A stretch of 64,000 nt of DNA from Bacteroidota bacterium (GTDB taxonomy: Bacteria; Bacteroidota; Ignavibacteria; Ignavibacteriales; Ignavibacteriaceae): positions 1 to 64,000 of the forward strand of contig JAMCWE010000241.1 in the NCBI GenBank assembly GCA_023475265.1, given 5' to 3'. The notes under the pieces were generated by a model. That model was not told the DNA's origin, searched no databases, and worked only from the letters and a program-made list of their open reading frames with translations. Of this stretch, positions 19,577 through 28,832 are shown piece after piece (position 1 is the stretch's first letter; each line of letters opens with the position of its first letter). The position numbers were made by a program, and so were the translations under genes.

Positions 19577-21571
19577 ATGGATACTTCTACAGGTTTAAAA
19601 AAAATTAAAACAATTGTTGTTGGCGGTGCCAGGGATCCGCACGATCAAAAGATTTTTCATAAGCTTTCTTTAATTGCTTTTTTAGCCTGGGTTGGGCTTG
19701 GCTCCGACGGGCTTTCTTCATCTTGCTATGGTCCTGCCGAAGCGTTTAAAGCATTAGGCGGGCATCCTTATCTTGGAATTTTCGTTGCACTTGGAACTGG
19801 AATTACAATATTTATAATTGCCGCAAGTTATTCTCATATTATTGAACTTTTCCCATCCGGCGGCGGCGGATATTTGGTTGCAAGCAAATTGCTTTCACCG
19901 AATATTGGAATGGTTTCCGGCTGTGCTCTTCTTATCGATTATGTTCTTACTATTACTATTTCAATTGCAAGCGGTGCCGATGCTATTTTTAGTTTCTTAC
20001 CTCAGAGCTGGCACGTGTATAAATTAGAATTTGCTGTATTTGGTGTAATAGTATTGTTACTTTTAAACTTGAGAGGAATTAAAGAAGCAGTTATTCCTTT
20101 GGTTCCGGTTTTCCTTCTTTTTGTTTTCACTCATCTATTTGCAATAGTCTATGCTATTGCATCTCATGCTGTTAAATTTCATGAAGTTTACAATTCAACC
20201 GGACAAGAACTTTCAAAGTCGTTTGGAACGTTAGGAGTGTTTGGAGTTTTGTTTTTAGTAATGAGAGCTTACAGCATGGGTGCCGGTACTTTTACAGGAA
20301 TTGAAGCTGTTAGCAACGGCCTTCCAATTTTAAGAGAACCAAGAGTAGCTACTGCTAAAAGAACTATGCATTACATGGCGTTCTCGCTTTCCATTACAGT
20401 AATCGGATTAATGATTGCATATCTTTTATTCAAAGTTGAAGATCAACCTGGTAAAACTTTAAACGCAATTTTATTTGAAAATATGTCAGCTGCATGGGGC
20501 GGCCATATTGGTTTCTTTTTCGTTCTAATTACTTTGCTTTCAGAAGCAATTTTATTATTCATTGCGGCTCAAACCGGATTTTTAGATGGACCGAGAGTGC
20601 TGGCGAATATGGCGATTGATAGATGGTTTCCAACAAGATTTGCAATGCTTAGCGACAGGCTGGTTACTCAAAATGGAATTCTTTTAATGGGCATTACTTC
20701 TTTAATAATGATGTTTGTGTCAAAAGGTTCAGTTGATTTTTTGATAGTTCTTTACAGCATAAATGTATTTATAACATTCAGTCTCTCGCAGCTTGGAATG
20801 GTAAAACATTGGTGGCAGGTGAGAAATTCTGAAAAGAATTGGTTAAGAAAATTATCAATAAACGGCGTTGGATTAATTTTAACTTCATTTATTTTATTTT
20901 CAGTTCTAATTATAAAATTTGGCGAAGGCGGATGGATAACTTTAGTAATTACTGCTGGTCTTGTCGCCCTCACTTTGGTTATAAAAAAACATTATTTAAT
21001 TGCTGCCGATCTTTTAAGGAGATTAGACACGATTGTTGATTCGGTTGAAGCTTCAATTTATAATATTCAAGGTGACAATGCAGAAGAATCAAAAGAAGAA
21101 CCTAAATTTGATCCTCAAGGAAAAACAGCTGCTATACTTGTTAATGGTTTTAATGGCTTAGGTTTGCATACTCTTTTAAGTGTATTCCGGTTATTCGGAG
21201 GCACTTATAAAAATTATGTTTTTCTTCAAGTCGGTTCTGTTGATGCTGGAAACTTTAAAGGTGCTGATGAAATTGAAAATCTTGACAAACATATTGATAC
21301 CGAAGCTAACCGATATGTTAAGTATATGAAAGAACATAATTATTATGCTGAGGCATTTACTTCGGTAGGAACCGATGTTGTTGATGAAATAAATAATATT
21401 GTCCCAAAGATTACTTCTAAGTTTCATAATGTGGTTTTCTTTGGCGGTCAGTTGGTTTTCCCGGAAGAATCATTTATGACAAAGTGGCTGCATAATTATA
21501 TTGTCTTTGCTGTTCAAAGAAAATTTTATAGGCAGGGAATACCGTTTGTTATTTTGCCGATAAGAGTTTGA
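19577..21571 (+). CDS. APC-superfamily permease, KimA/YdaO-like
   Basis: Large inner-membrane permease of 664 residues with about 12 helices and a ~170-residue cytoplasmic C-terminal domain. The N-terminal signature (LGSDGLSSSCYGPAEAF), FPSGGGGYLVASKLL and LIDYVLTITISIASGADAI closely match the KimA/YdaO branch of APC transporters, of which KimA imports potassium. Substrate here is not proven: amino acid or K+ are both possible. The terminal domain after residue ~510 (AAILVNGFNGLGLHTLLSV) resembles the soluble domain of that branch. Monocistronic, facing a convergent lipoprotein gene. Confidence 0.8.
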   Translation: MDTSTGLKKIKTIVVGGARDPHDQKIFHKLSLIAFLAWVGLGSDGLSSSCYGPAEAFKALGGHPYLGIFVALGTGITIFIIAASYSHIIELFPSGGGGYLVASKLLSPNIGMVSGCALLIDYVLTITISIASGADAIFSFLPQSWHVYKLEFAVFGVIVLLLLNLRGIKEAVIPLVPVFLLFVFTHLFAIVYAIASHAVKFHEVYNSTGQELSKSFGTLGVFGVLFLVMRAYSMGAGTFTGIEAVSNGLPILREPRVATAKRTMHYMAFSLSITVIGLMIAYLLFKVEDQPGKTLNAILFENMSAAWGGHIGFFFVLITLLSEAILLFIAAQTGFLDGPRVLANMAIDRWFPTRFAMLSDRLVTQNGILLMGITSLIMMFVSKGSVDFLIVLYSINVFITFSLSQLGMVKHWWQVRNSEKNWLRKLSINGVGLILTSFILFSVLIIKFGEGGWITLVITAGLVALTLVIKKHYLIAADLLRRLDTIVDSVEASIYNIQGDNAEESKEEPKFDPQGKTAAILVNGFNGLGLHTLLSVFRLFGGTYKNYVFLQVGSVDAGNFKGADEIENLDKHIDTEANRYVKYMKEHNYYAEAFTSVGTDVVDEINNIVPKITSKFHNVVFFGGQLVFPEESFMTKWLHNYIVFAVQRKFYRQGIPFVILPIRV

Positions 21572-21607
21572 TCTAAATAATTCACTTGTATGAAGATAAT
21601 TTAGATC
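21570..21607. terminator. Possible shared hairpin between convergent genes
   Basis: gatctaaat (21570-21578) and atttagatc (21599-21607) form a perfect 9-bp stem with a 20-nt loop, starting within the permease stop codon. There is no strong T-run. Its position between two convergent genes suggests termination, but it is AT-rich and weak. Confidence 0.35.
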
Positions 21608-21613
21608 AGTCTC

Positions 21614-22489
21614 TCATTTAATTTGGAAAGAGAGATAGTTTGAAACTGGATAAATCCCCCCTTGTAAATAAATTGTCGCATTATATTTTCCATACGGTAG
21701 TGACTTATAACTGACCATATCGTAATTCACAAAACTTTGATCCCATGAATAAGTAATTGTTTTTACTTCTCCAGGCTCTAATATTATTTCTGACGGTGAA
21801 GTCGTGTCTGAACTTGAAATTGAATTATCCGGTGTCCGAAAACTTATTTCAGGATTAGTTATATCATTATGTATTGCAACCTGAATGCGATACTTATTTT
21901 TAAAATATATAATTCTTTCTTTGGTAGTTTGATTTATTATTTTACAAAAAAAGTTAATTGAATCTGACTGAGAATATGATGTACTGTCCATTGAAAATTG
22001 ATAAGTAAGTCCGACCCAGGCTGCCTTTTCGTTGTAAATGCTATCCCGCACTTTTCCAAATAATATTACCAACTCTTTTAGCGGTTCAAGATTTGGATTA
22101 CGGTCAATAGAACACCCATCGAACTCAACTGTTTTTTGGCGTGTGTTTGTCTGCAAAGTTAATTTGTGTCTAAAGTCGTCGATGCAGCTATCTAAATATG
22201 AAGGCTGATAATTATCGAAATTTTTTAGATAGGATTTGATATTTGTGAATTCTTCTTCCGGCAATTGCATTTGCAGCACAGGGTAAACCGATACATATGA
22301 AGCAAGACCGGTATTGTCAATAATTAATTTAAAATAATCACCCATTACGCCGCCCGATACTTCATAGATTATTGTCGGATTGTCCGCCTCGATTGGTACT
22401 ACCGGTGATTGGCAGCTAACTATGAAAATACAGCTTATACAAATAATCCATGCAAGAACTGTGAGTAATATGTGAATATAAGTTTTCAC
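21614..22489 (-). CDS. Lipoprotein with BsuPI-like Ig domain
   Basis: A 291-residue predicted lipoprotein with a hydrophobic leader and lipobox FIVSC. The N-terminal half (IYEVSGGVMGDYFKLIID) is an uncharacterised beta-rich region. The C-terminal half has the pattern of the intracellular proteinase inhibitor BsuPI fold: KIINQTTKERIIYFKNKYRIQV, LEPGEVKTITYSWDQ, and YGKYNATIYL. The family tie is by pattern only. It is a single gene, convergent with the permease. Function unknown; a periplasmic protein-interaction role is the likeliest. Confidence 0.6.
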   Translation of the reverse strand: MKTYIHILLTVLAWIICISCIFIVSCQSPVVPIEADNPTIIYEVSGGVMGDYFKLIIDNTGLASYVSVYPVLQMQLPEEEFTNIKSYLKNFDNYQPSYLDSCIDDFRHKLTLQTNTRQKTVEFDGCSIDRNPNLEPLKELVILFGKVRDSIYNEKAAWVGLTYQFSMDSTSYSQSDSINFFCKIINQTTKERIIYFKNKYRIQVAIHNDITNPEISFRTPDNSISSSDTTSPSEIILEPGEVKTITYSWDQSFVNYDMVSYKSLPYGKYNATIYLQGGIYPVSNYLSFQIK

Positions 22490-22643
22490 AATTACATTCT
22501 ACAAATTTATTTTTAAAATCACAATGCCGGCAAGACAAGTTTGTCTATGTAATGCAATTAATCACGGGTAATAAATTAAGTAGTGATTGGATCCCGATAC
22601 TATAAAACAGGAAAGGGAGATTCTAAATGCTAATCAAATGTTA

Positions 22644-24071
22644 TTAAAGAATTTCTTCTTGAATATAGTAGCTCATCTTTAGCAAATTCGTTTCATCAAA
22701 TTGATTAGCCATAAGCTGAAGTCCAATCGGTAAGCCTGAGGAATCTTTTGCAACCGGGATATTGATGCCTGGGATTCCGGCAAGGTTAGCAGAAGTAGTG
22801 TAAATATCAGCTAAATACATTTCAAGAGGATCAGTTGTTTTTTCACCAAGCTTAAATGCAGTTGTCGGCGAGGTTGGAGTTAAGATGATATCAACTTTTT
22901 TGAAAGCTTCATCAAAATCTTGTTTGATAATTCTTCTTACCTTTTGAGCTTTCCGGTAATAAGCATCGTAATATCCAGCAGATAAAACATAAGTGCCGAG
23001 CATAATTCTTCTTTTTACTTCACTGCCGAATCCTTCAGATCGTGAAGATTTATACATATCAATTAATGAAGAACTTTCTTGCGATCTGTATCCGTATCTT
23101 GCGCCGTCATATCTTGCAAGATTTGAAGATGCTTCTGCTGTAGTTAAAATATAATAAGTTGAAATTGAGTAATCAGAATGGGGAAGATGAATTTCTTCAA
23201 CTTCAAATCCGTGCTGTTTCAAATTTCCCATTAAATTTTCGATAGCTGATTTTACTTCCGGTGAAATTCCTTCCCCGAAATATTCTTTAGCAAAACCAAG
23301 CCTCAATTTTTTCCCATTGAGCGGTAAATCATTTGAAAAATTTGGGACTGAATTTTTTGATGAAGTTGAATCATTTACATCCCAGCCAGATATTACTTCA
23401 AGAATCGCTGCAGCATCTTCTGTATTTTTAGCAAAAGGCCCAATCGAATCGAATGAGGAAGCAAATGCAGTTAAACCAAATCGAGAAACTCTTCCGTATG
23501 TCGGTTTTAATCCATACACGCCGCAAAAAGATGCCGGCTGCCTTATTGATCCGCCGGTATCAGTTCCTAAAGCTACATCGCAAAGATCGGCAGCAACAGC
23601 AGCAGCAGAACCTCCGCTTGATCCGCCGGGAACTCTTTCATTATCAACTGGATTTAAAACATTTCCAAAAGCTGAATTTTCATTTGAAGATCCCATGGCG
23701 AATTCGTCGCAGTTAGTTTTGCCGATAATTATTGCGTCTTCAGCAATCAGCTTTTGAACAGCGGTCGAATTATATAGTGCAATAAAATCTTTTAGGATTT
23801 TTGACGAGCAGGTGTTTGGTTTATCTTTTATGGAGAGGACATCTTTAATTGCAATTACAAGTCCCGCAAGTTTTCCATGTTTTCCCGATTTAATTTTCTC
23901 TTCAACTATTTTTGCCTTTTCAACAGCTTCGTCGGCAAAAACAAAATTAAACGCGTTAAGATGTTTATTATCCTGAATTCTTTTCAAAAAATAATTTACA
24001 TTTTCTATAAGGGATAGTTTCCCATCCTTTATTTGATCAAGCTTTTGATAATAATTTTTGTACGGCAACAA
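22644..24071 (-). CDS. gatA: Asp-tRNA(Asn)/Glu-tRNA(Gln) amidotransferase subunit A
   Basis: Glutaminase/amidase subunit that supplies ammonia for converting misacylated Glu-tRNA(Gln) or Asp-tRNA(Asn). It is 475 residues with the amidase-signature triad: Lys in VIAIKDVLS, cis-Ser in GSSGGSAAAVAAD and the nucleophile Ser in GTDTGGSIRQPASFCG. GPFAKNTEDAAAIL and the C-terminal PTSPTTAFKLGEK segment are also typical. It lies at the end of a minus-strand run after two tatA genes; gatB and gatC are not seen nearby, as is common in Bacteroidetes. Confidence 0.95.
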   Translation of the reverse strand: MLPYKNYYQKLDQIKDGKLSLIENVNYFLKRIQDNKHLNAFNFVFADEAVEKAKIVEEKIKSGKHGKLAGLVIAIKDVLSIKDKPNTCSSKILKDFIALYNSTAVQKLIAEDAIIIGKTNCDEFAMGSSNENSAFGNVLNPVDNERVPGGSSGGSAAAVAADLCDVALGTDTGGSIRQPASFCGVYGLKPTYGRVSRFGLTAFASSFDSIGPFAKNTEDAAAILEVISGWDVNDSTSSKNSVPNFSNDLPLNGKKLRLGFAKEYFGEGISPEVKSAIENLMGNLKQHGFEVEEIHLPHSDYSISTYYILTTAEASSNLARYDGARYGYRSQESSSLIDMYKSSRSEGFGSEVKRRIMLGTYVLSAGYYDAYYRKAQKVRRIIKQDFDEAFKKVDIILTPTSPTTAFKLGEKTTDPLEMYLADIYTTSANLAGIPGINIPVAKDSSGLPIGLQLMANQFDETNLLKMSYYIQEEIL

Positions 24072-24149
24072 TGGTAATCCCGCAGTTTAATATTATAAAA
24101 ATCGCAGCATTAAATTTATGCGCGGAAAAATGAAATGAACACTTGCTGA

Positions 24150-24344
24150 TTATTGAACTTGCTTATTTTCAGTTTTTTTTTCTTGATTCTCCGGTGAAGC
24201 ATCTTCGTCTTTCAATGCTTTTTTGAATTCACGAATTCCTTTGCCAAGCCCTTGAGCAAGATCAGGAATTTTCTTAGCACCGAATAAAACCATAACAACA
24301 AGGAGAATAATTAACAATTTACCAAAGCTTAAATCTTCTAACAT
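24150..24344 (-). CDS. tatA: Twin-arginine translocase subunit TatA/E (copy 2)
   Basis: A 64-residue membrane protein that forms the Tat translocation pore. One N-terminal helix ([27 protein letters not shown]) leads into the amphipathic helix [11 protein letters not shown], then an acidic/lysine tail. It is close to the copy 64 nt upstream (24408), so this is a recent tandem duplication or a TatA/TatE-type pair. No tatC is visible in the window. It lies just before gatA on the minus strand. Confidence 0.9.
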   Translation of the reverse strand: MLEDLSFGKLLIILLVVMVLFGAKKIPDLAQGLGKGIREFKKALKDEDASPENQEKKTENKQVQ

Positions 24345-24407
24345 TTTAGTTCCTAATAAATATTCTTTAAATTTTTAATTACAAAATAATACAAGTTCAG
24401 TTGAAAT

Positions 24408-24608
24408 TTATTTCTTTTCAGTATCGCTTTTCTTTTCGTTATTATCCGGAATTTTAATGTCTTCTTGAACATCTCGCATAGCTTTCTTGAATTCTCTGAT
24501 TCCTTTGCCAAGTCCTTGTGCTAAGTCCGGTATCTTTTTGGAGCCAAAAAGAATAAGAACTACAAGCAATATTATGAGAAGTTCGCCCATGCCCATATTG
24601 TCAAACAT
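24408..24608 (-). CDS. tatA: Twin-arginine translocase subunit TatA/E (copy 1)
   Basis: A 66-residue Tat pore protein. It has an N-terminal Glu-containing membrane helix ([24 protein letters not shown]), followed by [18 protein letters not shown] and a charged tail. It is nearly identical in its helical core to the second copy downstream, while the tails differ. It sits 15 nt after purQ in the minus-strand run purS-purQ-tatA-tatA-gatA. Two copies may allow mixed pores or dose control; this is inference. Confidence 0.9.
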   Translation of the reverse strand: MFDNMGMGELLIILLVVLILFGSKKIPDLAQGLGKGIREFKKAMRDVQEDIKIPDNNEKKSDTEKK

Positions 24609-24623
24609 TGAAGCACCTTTTAT

Positions 24624-25319
24624 TTAATTTAAATTTTTCAAAATAGACTCAAAAAACATTTTTCCATCGGATTTACCAAGCACCGGGTCGCAAGCTCGTT
24701 CCGGATGCGGCATCATTCCTAAAACATTTCCATTTCTATTTATTATTCCGGCAATATTCATTGTTGAACCGTTAGGATTTGATTCATCATCAATCCTACC
24801 ATCTTGAGAAGAATATTTAAAAACAATTTGATCATTATCTAATAATTCTTTTAACGTTTCATCATCAGCAAAATAATTACCTTCGCCATGAGCAATTGGA
24901 ACTTTGAATGGTTTTTCAAAATTTATATCTGATGTAAAGACAGTTTTTTTATTTTCTACCGTTAAATAAATATCCTTGCAAACAAATTTTAGAGATTTAT
25001 TTTTTATCATTACACCAGGCAATAATCCTGCTTCGAGAAGAACTTGAAAACCGTTACAGATTCCAATTACAATTCCGCCTTTGTTGGCGAAATCTACTAC
25101 TGAATTCATGATAGGAGAAAACCTTGCAATAGCGCCGCAGCGGAGATAATCGCCGTATGAAAATCCACCAGGAAGAATAATAACATTTGTATCTTGAAGA
25201 TCGTTTTCTTTATGCCAAAGAAAAGTAACGTCAACATTCATTATTTTTCTTAATGCATAATAAGCATCGTGATCACAGTTAGAACCAGGAAATACAACAA
25301 CTCCAAACTTTGGCTTCAT
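24624..25319 (-). CDS. purQ: Phosphoribosylformylglycinamidine synthase subunit PurQ
   Basis: Glutaminase subunit of the three-part FGAM synthase (step 4 of purine synthesis), which works with PurS and PurL. It is 231 residues. Class I glutamine amidotransferase motifs are present: VVFPGSNCDHDAYYA at the start, nucleophile Cys in IGICNGFQVLLEAGLLPG, and the His-Glu pair in MMPHPERACDP. It overlaps purS by one base, indicating coupled translation. purL is not in the window. Confidence 0.95.
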   Translation of the reverse strand: MKPKFGVVVFPGSNCDHDAYYALRKIMNVDVTFLWHKENDLQDTNVIILPGGFSYGDYLRCGAIARFSPIMNSVVDFANKGGIVIGICNGFQVLLEAGLLPGVMIKNKSLKFVCKDIYLTVENKKTVFTSDINFEKPFKVPIAHGEGNYFADDETLKELLDNDQIVFKYSSQDGRIDDESNPNGSTMNIAGIINRNGNVLGMMPHPERACDPVLGKSDGKMFFESILKNLN

Positions 25320-25567
25320 TATAAATTTTCCAAAGTAAATTCAAAATCTTCCATAATTGGATTTGCTAACAGCTTGTTGCAGTATTCAGTAACTTCTTTT
25401 TCTGCAGCCATCTTATCTTTAGTGTCAACAGTAAATTCGATAAACTTTCCAATTCTTGTTTCCTTAATATTAGTAAGTCCAAGATGAAAAGCGCCTTTTT
25501 CCACCGCTATCCCTTGCGGATCCAAAATTGATGGTCTGCGTTTTATTATAACTTTTGCTTTAAACAA
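25319..25567 (-). CDS. purS: Phosphoribosylformylglycinamidine synthase subunit PurS
   Basis: Small subunit (82 residues) that bridges PurQ and PurL in the FGAM synthase complex. Family features are KVIIKRRPSILDPQGIAVEKG at the start, LGLTNIKETRIGKFIEF and the helix AAEKEVTEYCNKLLANPIMED. It precedes purQ with a one-base overlap. The adjacent divergent PurC-like gene upstream suggests remains of a larger purine cluster. Confidence 0.93.
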   Translation of the reverse strand: MFKAKVIIKRRPSILDPQGIAVEKGAFHLGLTNIKETRIGKFIEFTVDTKDKMAAEKEVTEYCNKLLANPIMEDFEFTLENL

Positions 25568-25621
25568 ATTTGTCTTCCTAAATTCTTCAGATAAATTTTT
25601 AATAAAGTGAGAAAAATTTCA

Positions 25622-26347
25622 TCAAACTTTTTTTGCTAACAAATAAAAAAGATGGCGAAAAATACCAAATAGAATGATGAAAACAAAGATAAAGAACAAT
25701 GCCTTGCCTGAGGTCAAAATCAAGATTACAATTGAAAGTATTACAAACCCAAATTGAAATGGTTTTTCTTTCATTCCTTTTATAGTAAATTTTGGCAAAG
25801 TATCGTATTTTATCGAGCTAACCATCAGGATAGATAAGATAAATACTAATGGAATAGTTAATGAAGAAAATGGCGGCTCAATTCCGATTCCGGTTTTATA
25901 GTAAGTTAATATAAATGAAGCCAGTGTAATTGCCGAAGATGGAATTGGTAATCCTTTGAAATATTCTTTGCTGAAACCGACGAGCTGCACATTAAATCTT
26001 GCTAATCTAAATCCTCCGGCAATCATAATTAAAGAGCTTATTATTACGCCAATGGAGTTATAATTAAATAACTGTATTTCATAAATTAAAAATGCAGGCG
26101 CTGCTCCAAAGCTTATAATATCGGATAAGGAATCAAGCTCAACGCCAAGCTCGCTGCTTGAGTTTGTTAACCTTGCCATCATTCCATCAAGAGCATCAAA
26201 TATTGCAGCAATTACTATCAACCAAGCTGCGTAAGAATATTTTCCCTCGCTTGCGTTGATAATAGAAAGGAAACCGCAAAACATATTCATTGCGGTAAAA
26301 AGATTCGGTATAACAGAAGGCGTCAGTCTAAAACGATTCATTGTCAA
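25622..26347 (-). CDS. pssA: CDP-diacylglycerol-serine O-phosphatidyltransferase
   Basis: Makes phosphatidylserine from CDP-diacylglycerol and serine at the inner membrane. It is 241 residues with about eight helices. The CDP-alcohol phosphatidyltransferase motif is complete: DALDGMMARLTNSSSELGVE then LDSLSDIISFG. PSVIPNLFTAMNMFCGFLS is the usual N-terminus. It overlaps psd by 4 nt, so PS synthase and PS decarboxylase are made together for phosphatidylethanolamine synthesis. Confidence 0.95.
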   Translation of the reverse strand: MTMNRFRLTPSVIPNLFTAMNMFCGFLSIINASEGKYSYAAWLIVIAAIFDALDGMMARLTNSSSELGVELDSLSDIISFGAAPAFLIYEIQLFNYNSIGVIISSLIMIAGGFRLARFNVQLVGFSKEYFKGLPIPSSAITLASFILTYYKTGIGIEPPFSSLTIPLVFILSILMVSSIKYDTLPKFTIKGMKEKPFQFGFVILSIVILILTSGKALFFIFVFIILFGIFRHLFYLLAKKV

Positions 26348-26994
26348 TTTGTTAACTCAAATAAAATAGTTTCTCCCGCTTTCACGTGATCTCCTTTTTT
26401 TACTTTCGGCTGCCAATTATCCGGAACAACAACATCGGCTCTGCTGCCGAATTTTATCATTCCAAATCTTTCTCCGATATTTACAGAATCACCAACTTTA
26501 ATTTGAAACACTATTCGTCTTGCGATGAAACCAGCAACTTGTGTGAAAAAGATTTTTCCGTTTTTATTTTCAATTCCAAACTCAGCGCGTTCATTTTCCT
26601 CTGAAGCTTTATCTTCAAAGGCAGCAAAATATTTGCCTTTATGATATTTTAAATATTCAACCTTACCGGAAATTGGAATTCTGTTTACATGAACATCTAA
26701 CGGAGACATGAAAATAGAAATTTGTTTTGCTTTGCCGTTTATAAATTTGTTATCAAAAACATCTTTTACAAAAAGTACTTTGCCGTCAGCTGGTGACGCA
26801 ACTATTTTGTCGCCTTGCGGTGTAGTTCTTTCCGGATCTCTGAAAAAGTAAAGTGAAAATAATAGGAAGATCAGCGGGACAATAATAAGAATTGATTTTA
26901 CAAAAGTATTATTTACTAATAAACCTAAAGTGATAATTATGAGCGTACTAATTGCAATTATTCCAAGAGTAGAATATCCATATTTGGTAAACAT
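26344..26994 (-). CDS. psd: Phosphatidylserine decarboxylase (archaeal/short type)
   Basis: Converts phosphatidylserine to phosphatidylethanolamine. It is a self-processing enzyme with a pyruvoyl cofactor made from the Ser in MIKFGSRADVVVP. It is the short 216-residue type, with two N-terminal helices, FRDPERTTPQGDKIVASPADGKV and SIFMSPLDVHVNRIP. It overlaps pssA at the 3' end by 4 nt. The upstream neighbour ends 3 nt before its start, so the whole run is likely one operon. Confidence 0.94.
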   Translation of the reverse strand: MFTKYGYSTLGIIAISTLIIITLGLLVNNTFVKSILIIVPLIFLLFSLYFFRDPERTTPQGDKIVASPADGKVLFVKDVFDNKFINGKAKQISIFMSPLDVHVNRIPISGKVEYLKYHKGKYFAAFEDKASEENERAEFGIENKNGKIFFTQVAGFIARRIVFQIKVGDSVNIGERFGMIKFGSRADVVVPDNWQPKVKKGDHVKAGETILFELTN

Positions 26995-26997
26995 TTT

Positions 26998-27708
26998 TTA
27001 AGCGCTCATCATATTGAACAAGTGATCGGTGTAATGCCTAATTTCGGCAGACGTGGTGAACTTGTAAGGATCGATTGATTTTTCGTTTTTATTAATTGGA
27101 AGAATTTTCAAACTTTTTGGAGTAAAATCGTCAACGACAAAAATTTTATCTTCGTGTTTACCGAAATGACAAGTAGTTTCTGCTAAGAGATAACCCCTTC
27201 TTTCGAAATAGGATTTTAGTACAGCATTTATTTTCGAACAAATTCGGTTGATGATTTTTAACTCTTCAATTGAACATAAATCAAAAGTAATTAAATGGCT
27301 TTCTGCAATCATCGAATCTTTACCATTTCCAAAGTGTACTTCAAAAATTGGTAAATTAAGTAATTCACCTTCTTTACGTCCAAAAATTTTTGCAGTTCTT
27401 TTGTCAATAATATTTAAAATTTTTATACCGAACGGAAATCTTTTATATTTCATAAACTTGAGGGAATTTTTGTCATGACTTCTGACAAAAGCGGCAGGTA
27501 TATGATATTCCTTCAAATAATCAAAAAAGAATGAATTAATAAAAGCAAACTTTTCACCCAGATTTTTGATTTTAACTTTCTTATCACCATTTGAATTTAT
27601 AAAATCAAAATATTCAAGAATGAAATAATCTTTCTCGTCAAAAATTAAATCTTTTTTAGGAAATTCATCTTCAAAATGATTATTGTTATTATTTTTATTC
27701 AACCCCAA
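26998..27708 (-). CDS. Divergent SAICAR synthetase (PurC)-like protein
   Basis: A 236-residue protein aligned by eye to PurC: LGEKFAFINSFFFDYLKEYHIPAAFV in the place of the family's helix before the substrate site, MKYKRFPFGIKILNIIDKRTAKIFGRKEG for the VRNxxAGS region, PIFEVHFGNGKDSMIAESHL, and INAVLKSYFERRGYLL. Signature residues differ: the N-terminal GKxKxxY strand is missing, AAGS is replaced, and the catalytic DExxPDxxR-type motif reads VDDFTPKSLKI. This suggests a PurC-derived protein with altered or lost activity. The TTG at 27708 is used as the start. It heads the psd-pssA-purS-purQ run. Confidence 0.6.
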   Translation of the reverse strand: MGLNKNNNNNHFEDEFPKKDLIFDEKDYFILEYFDFINSNGDKKVKIKNLGEKFAFINSFFFDYLKEYHIPAAFVRSHDKNSLKFMKYKRFPFGIKILNIIDKRTAKIFGRKEGELLNLPIFEVHFGNGKDSMIAESHLITFDLCSIEELKIINRICSKINAVLKSYFERRGYLLAETTCHFGKHEDKIFVVDDFTPKSLKILPINKNEKSIDPYKFTTSAEIRHYTDHLFNMMSA

Positions 27709-27844
27709 AATATCCTTTGTAAATTATGCCATAGAAATTATAAAAATTAGGTACAAAAAGTCAATCGTTTGTATTATATTTACTTTAAATTTTATTAAAT
27801 ATAAATAATTAAAAGTGTAGACAAAATTAGACAGGAGGCACTTG

Positions 27845-28171
27845 ATGAAGGGCGGAATGCAGGGAATGTTGAAACAAGTTCAAAAAATGCAGGAAGAAAT
27901 GCAAAAGGTTCAGAGCCGTTTAGGCGATTTAATTGTAAGCGAAGAAGCTGGCGGCGGAATGATTAAAGCTACTGCAAACGGTAATAAAGAAATTGTTTCG
28001 GTTGTAATTGACCCACAAGTCATTAATAAGGAAGAAAAAGAAATTCTAGAAGATTTGGTTGTTGCCGCAGTTAATAAAGCATTGAATTCAGCAAATAAAC
28101 TGGCTGAAGAAGAAATGTCTAAAGTTACAAAAGGAATGCTGCCTCCAGGATTTAATATTCCAGGTTTATAA
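27845..28171 (+). CDS. YbaB/EbfC family nucleoid-associated protein
   Basis: A small DNA-binding protein (108 residues) of the YbaB/EbfC family, dimeric, usually encoded beside recR. It opens with a Met/Gly-rich leader and the coiled helix QKMQEEMQKVQSRL, followed by GGGMIKATANGNKEIVSVVIDP, the core strand motif, and VNKALNSANKLAEEEMSK. ATG at 27845 follows AGGAGG with 6-nt spacing; TTG at 27842 is in frame but too close to that site. It precedes recR by one base. Confidence 0.93.
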   Translation: MKGGMQGMLKQVQKMQEEMQKVQSRLGDLIVSEEAGGGMIKATANGNKEIVSVVIDPQVINKEEKEILEDLVVAAVNKALNSANKLAEEEMSKVTKGMLPPGFNIPGL

Positions 28172-28172
28172 A

Positions 28173-28769
28173 TTGCAAATAGCCGAACCTCTAACAGCTG
28201 CGATTGAAGAGTTGAGTAAACTGCCAAGCATTGGTAAAAAAACTGCACAAAGATTAGCTCTTCATATATTAAAAAGTGAAAAGGAATCAGTAGAAAATCT
28301 TGTTAATGCAATTTTAGAATTGAAAACAAAATTAAGATTCTGTTCACGATGCTTTAATTTATCCGAAGAAGATTTTTGTGAAATTTGTAAAAGTCAAAAG
28401 CGTGATAATTCTATTGTTTGTGTAGTTGAAGATGTAAGTGATGTTATTGCTATAGAAAAAACTAATGAATATAATGGTGTGTATCATGTTTTAGGCGGCG
28501 TGCTTTCACCTCTTTCTGGAATAAGCACTGAATCGTTAAAAATAAAAGAATTAATAAAAAGATTTGAGACGGAAGAGATTCGAGAAATTATTTTAGCAAT
28601 AAATCCGGATACTGAAGGCGAAACCACCACTCTTTATCTTGCAAAATTGATAAAGCCATTAGGAATAAAAGTTTCAAGAATTGCACGTGGTTTGCCGATT
28701 GGCGGTGATCTGGAATTTGCTGACGAAGCAACAATTGGAAGGGCAGTGATAGGAAGAATAGAATTATAA
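28173..28769 (+). CDS. recR: Recombination mediator RecR
   Basis: Part of the RecFOR pathway that loads RecA at gaps. It is 198 residues. Helix-hairpin-helix (LSKLPSIGKKTAQRLALHIL), C4 zinc finger (CSRCFNLSEEDFCEIC) and Toprim domain (IVCVVEDVSDVIAIEKT, then LAINPDTEGETTTLYLA) are all present. The TTG at 28173 is the start, immediately after the ybaB stop. The ybaB-recR pairing is conserved in bacteria. Assignment is secure. Confidence 0.96.
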   Translation: MQIAEPLTAAIEELSKLPSIGKKTAQRLALHILKSEKESVENLVNAILELKTKLRFCSRCFNLSEEDFCEICKSQKRDNSIVCVVEDVSDVIAIEKTNEYNGVYHVLGGVLSPLSGISTESLKIKELIKRFETEEIREIILAINPDTEGETTTLYLAKLIKPLGIKVSRIARGLPIGGDLEFADEATIGRAVIGRIEL

Positions 28770-28832
28770 TGTATGAACGGTTTAAGATTTTGTTTGACTC
28801 TAAAAAATTTTTATATGTTAATCTAAATAAAA

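Noticed and set aside
23317-23757. 146-codon plus-strand frame inside gatA
   Set aside because: Antisense to conserved gatA motifs, so a shadow.
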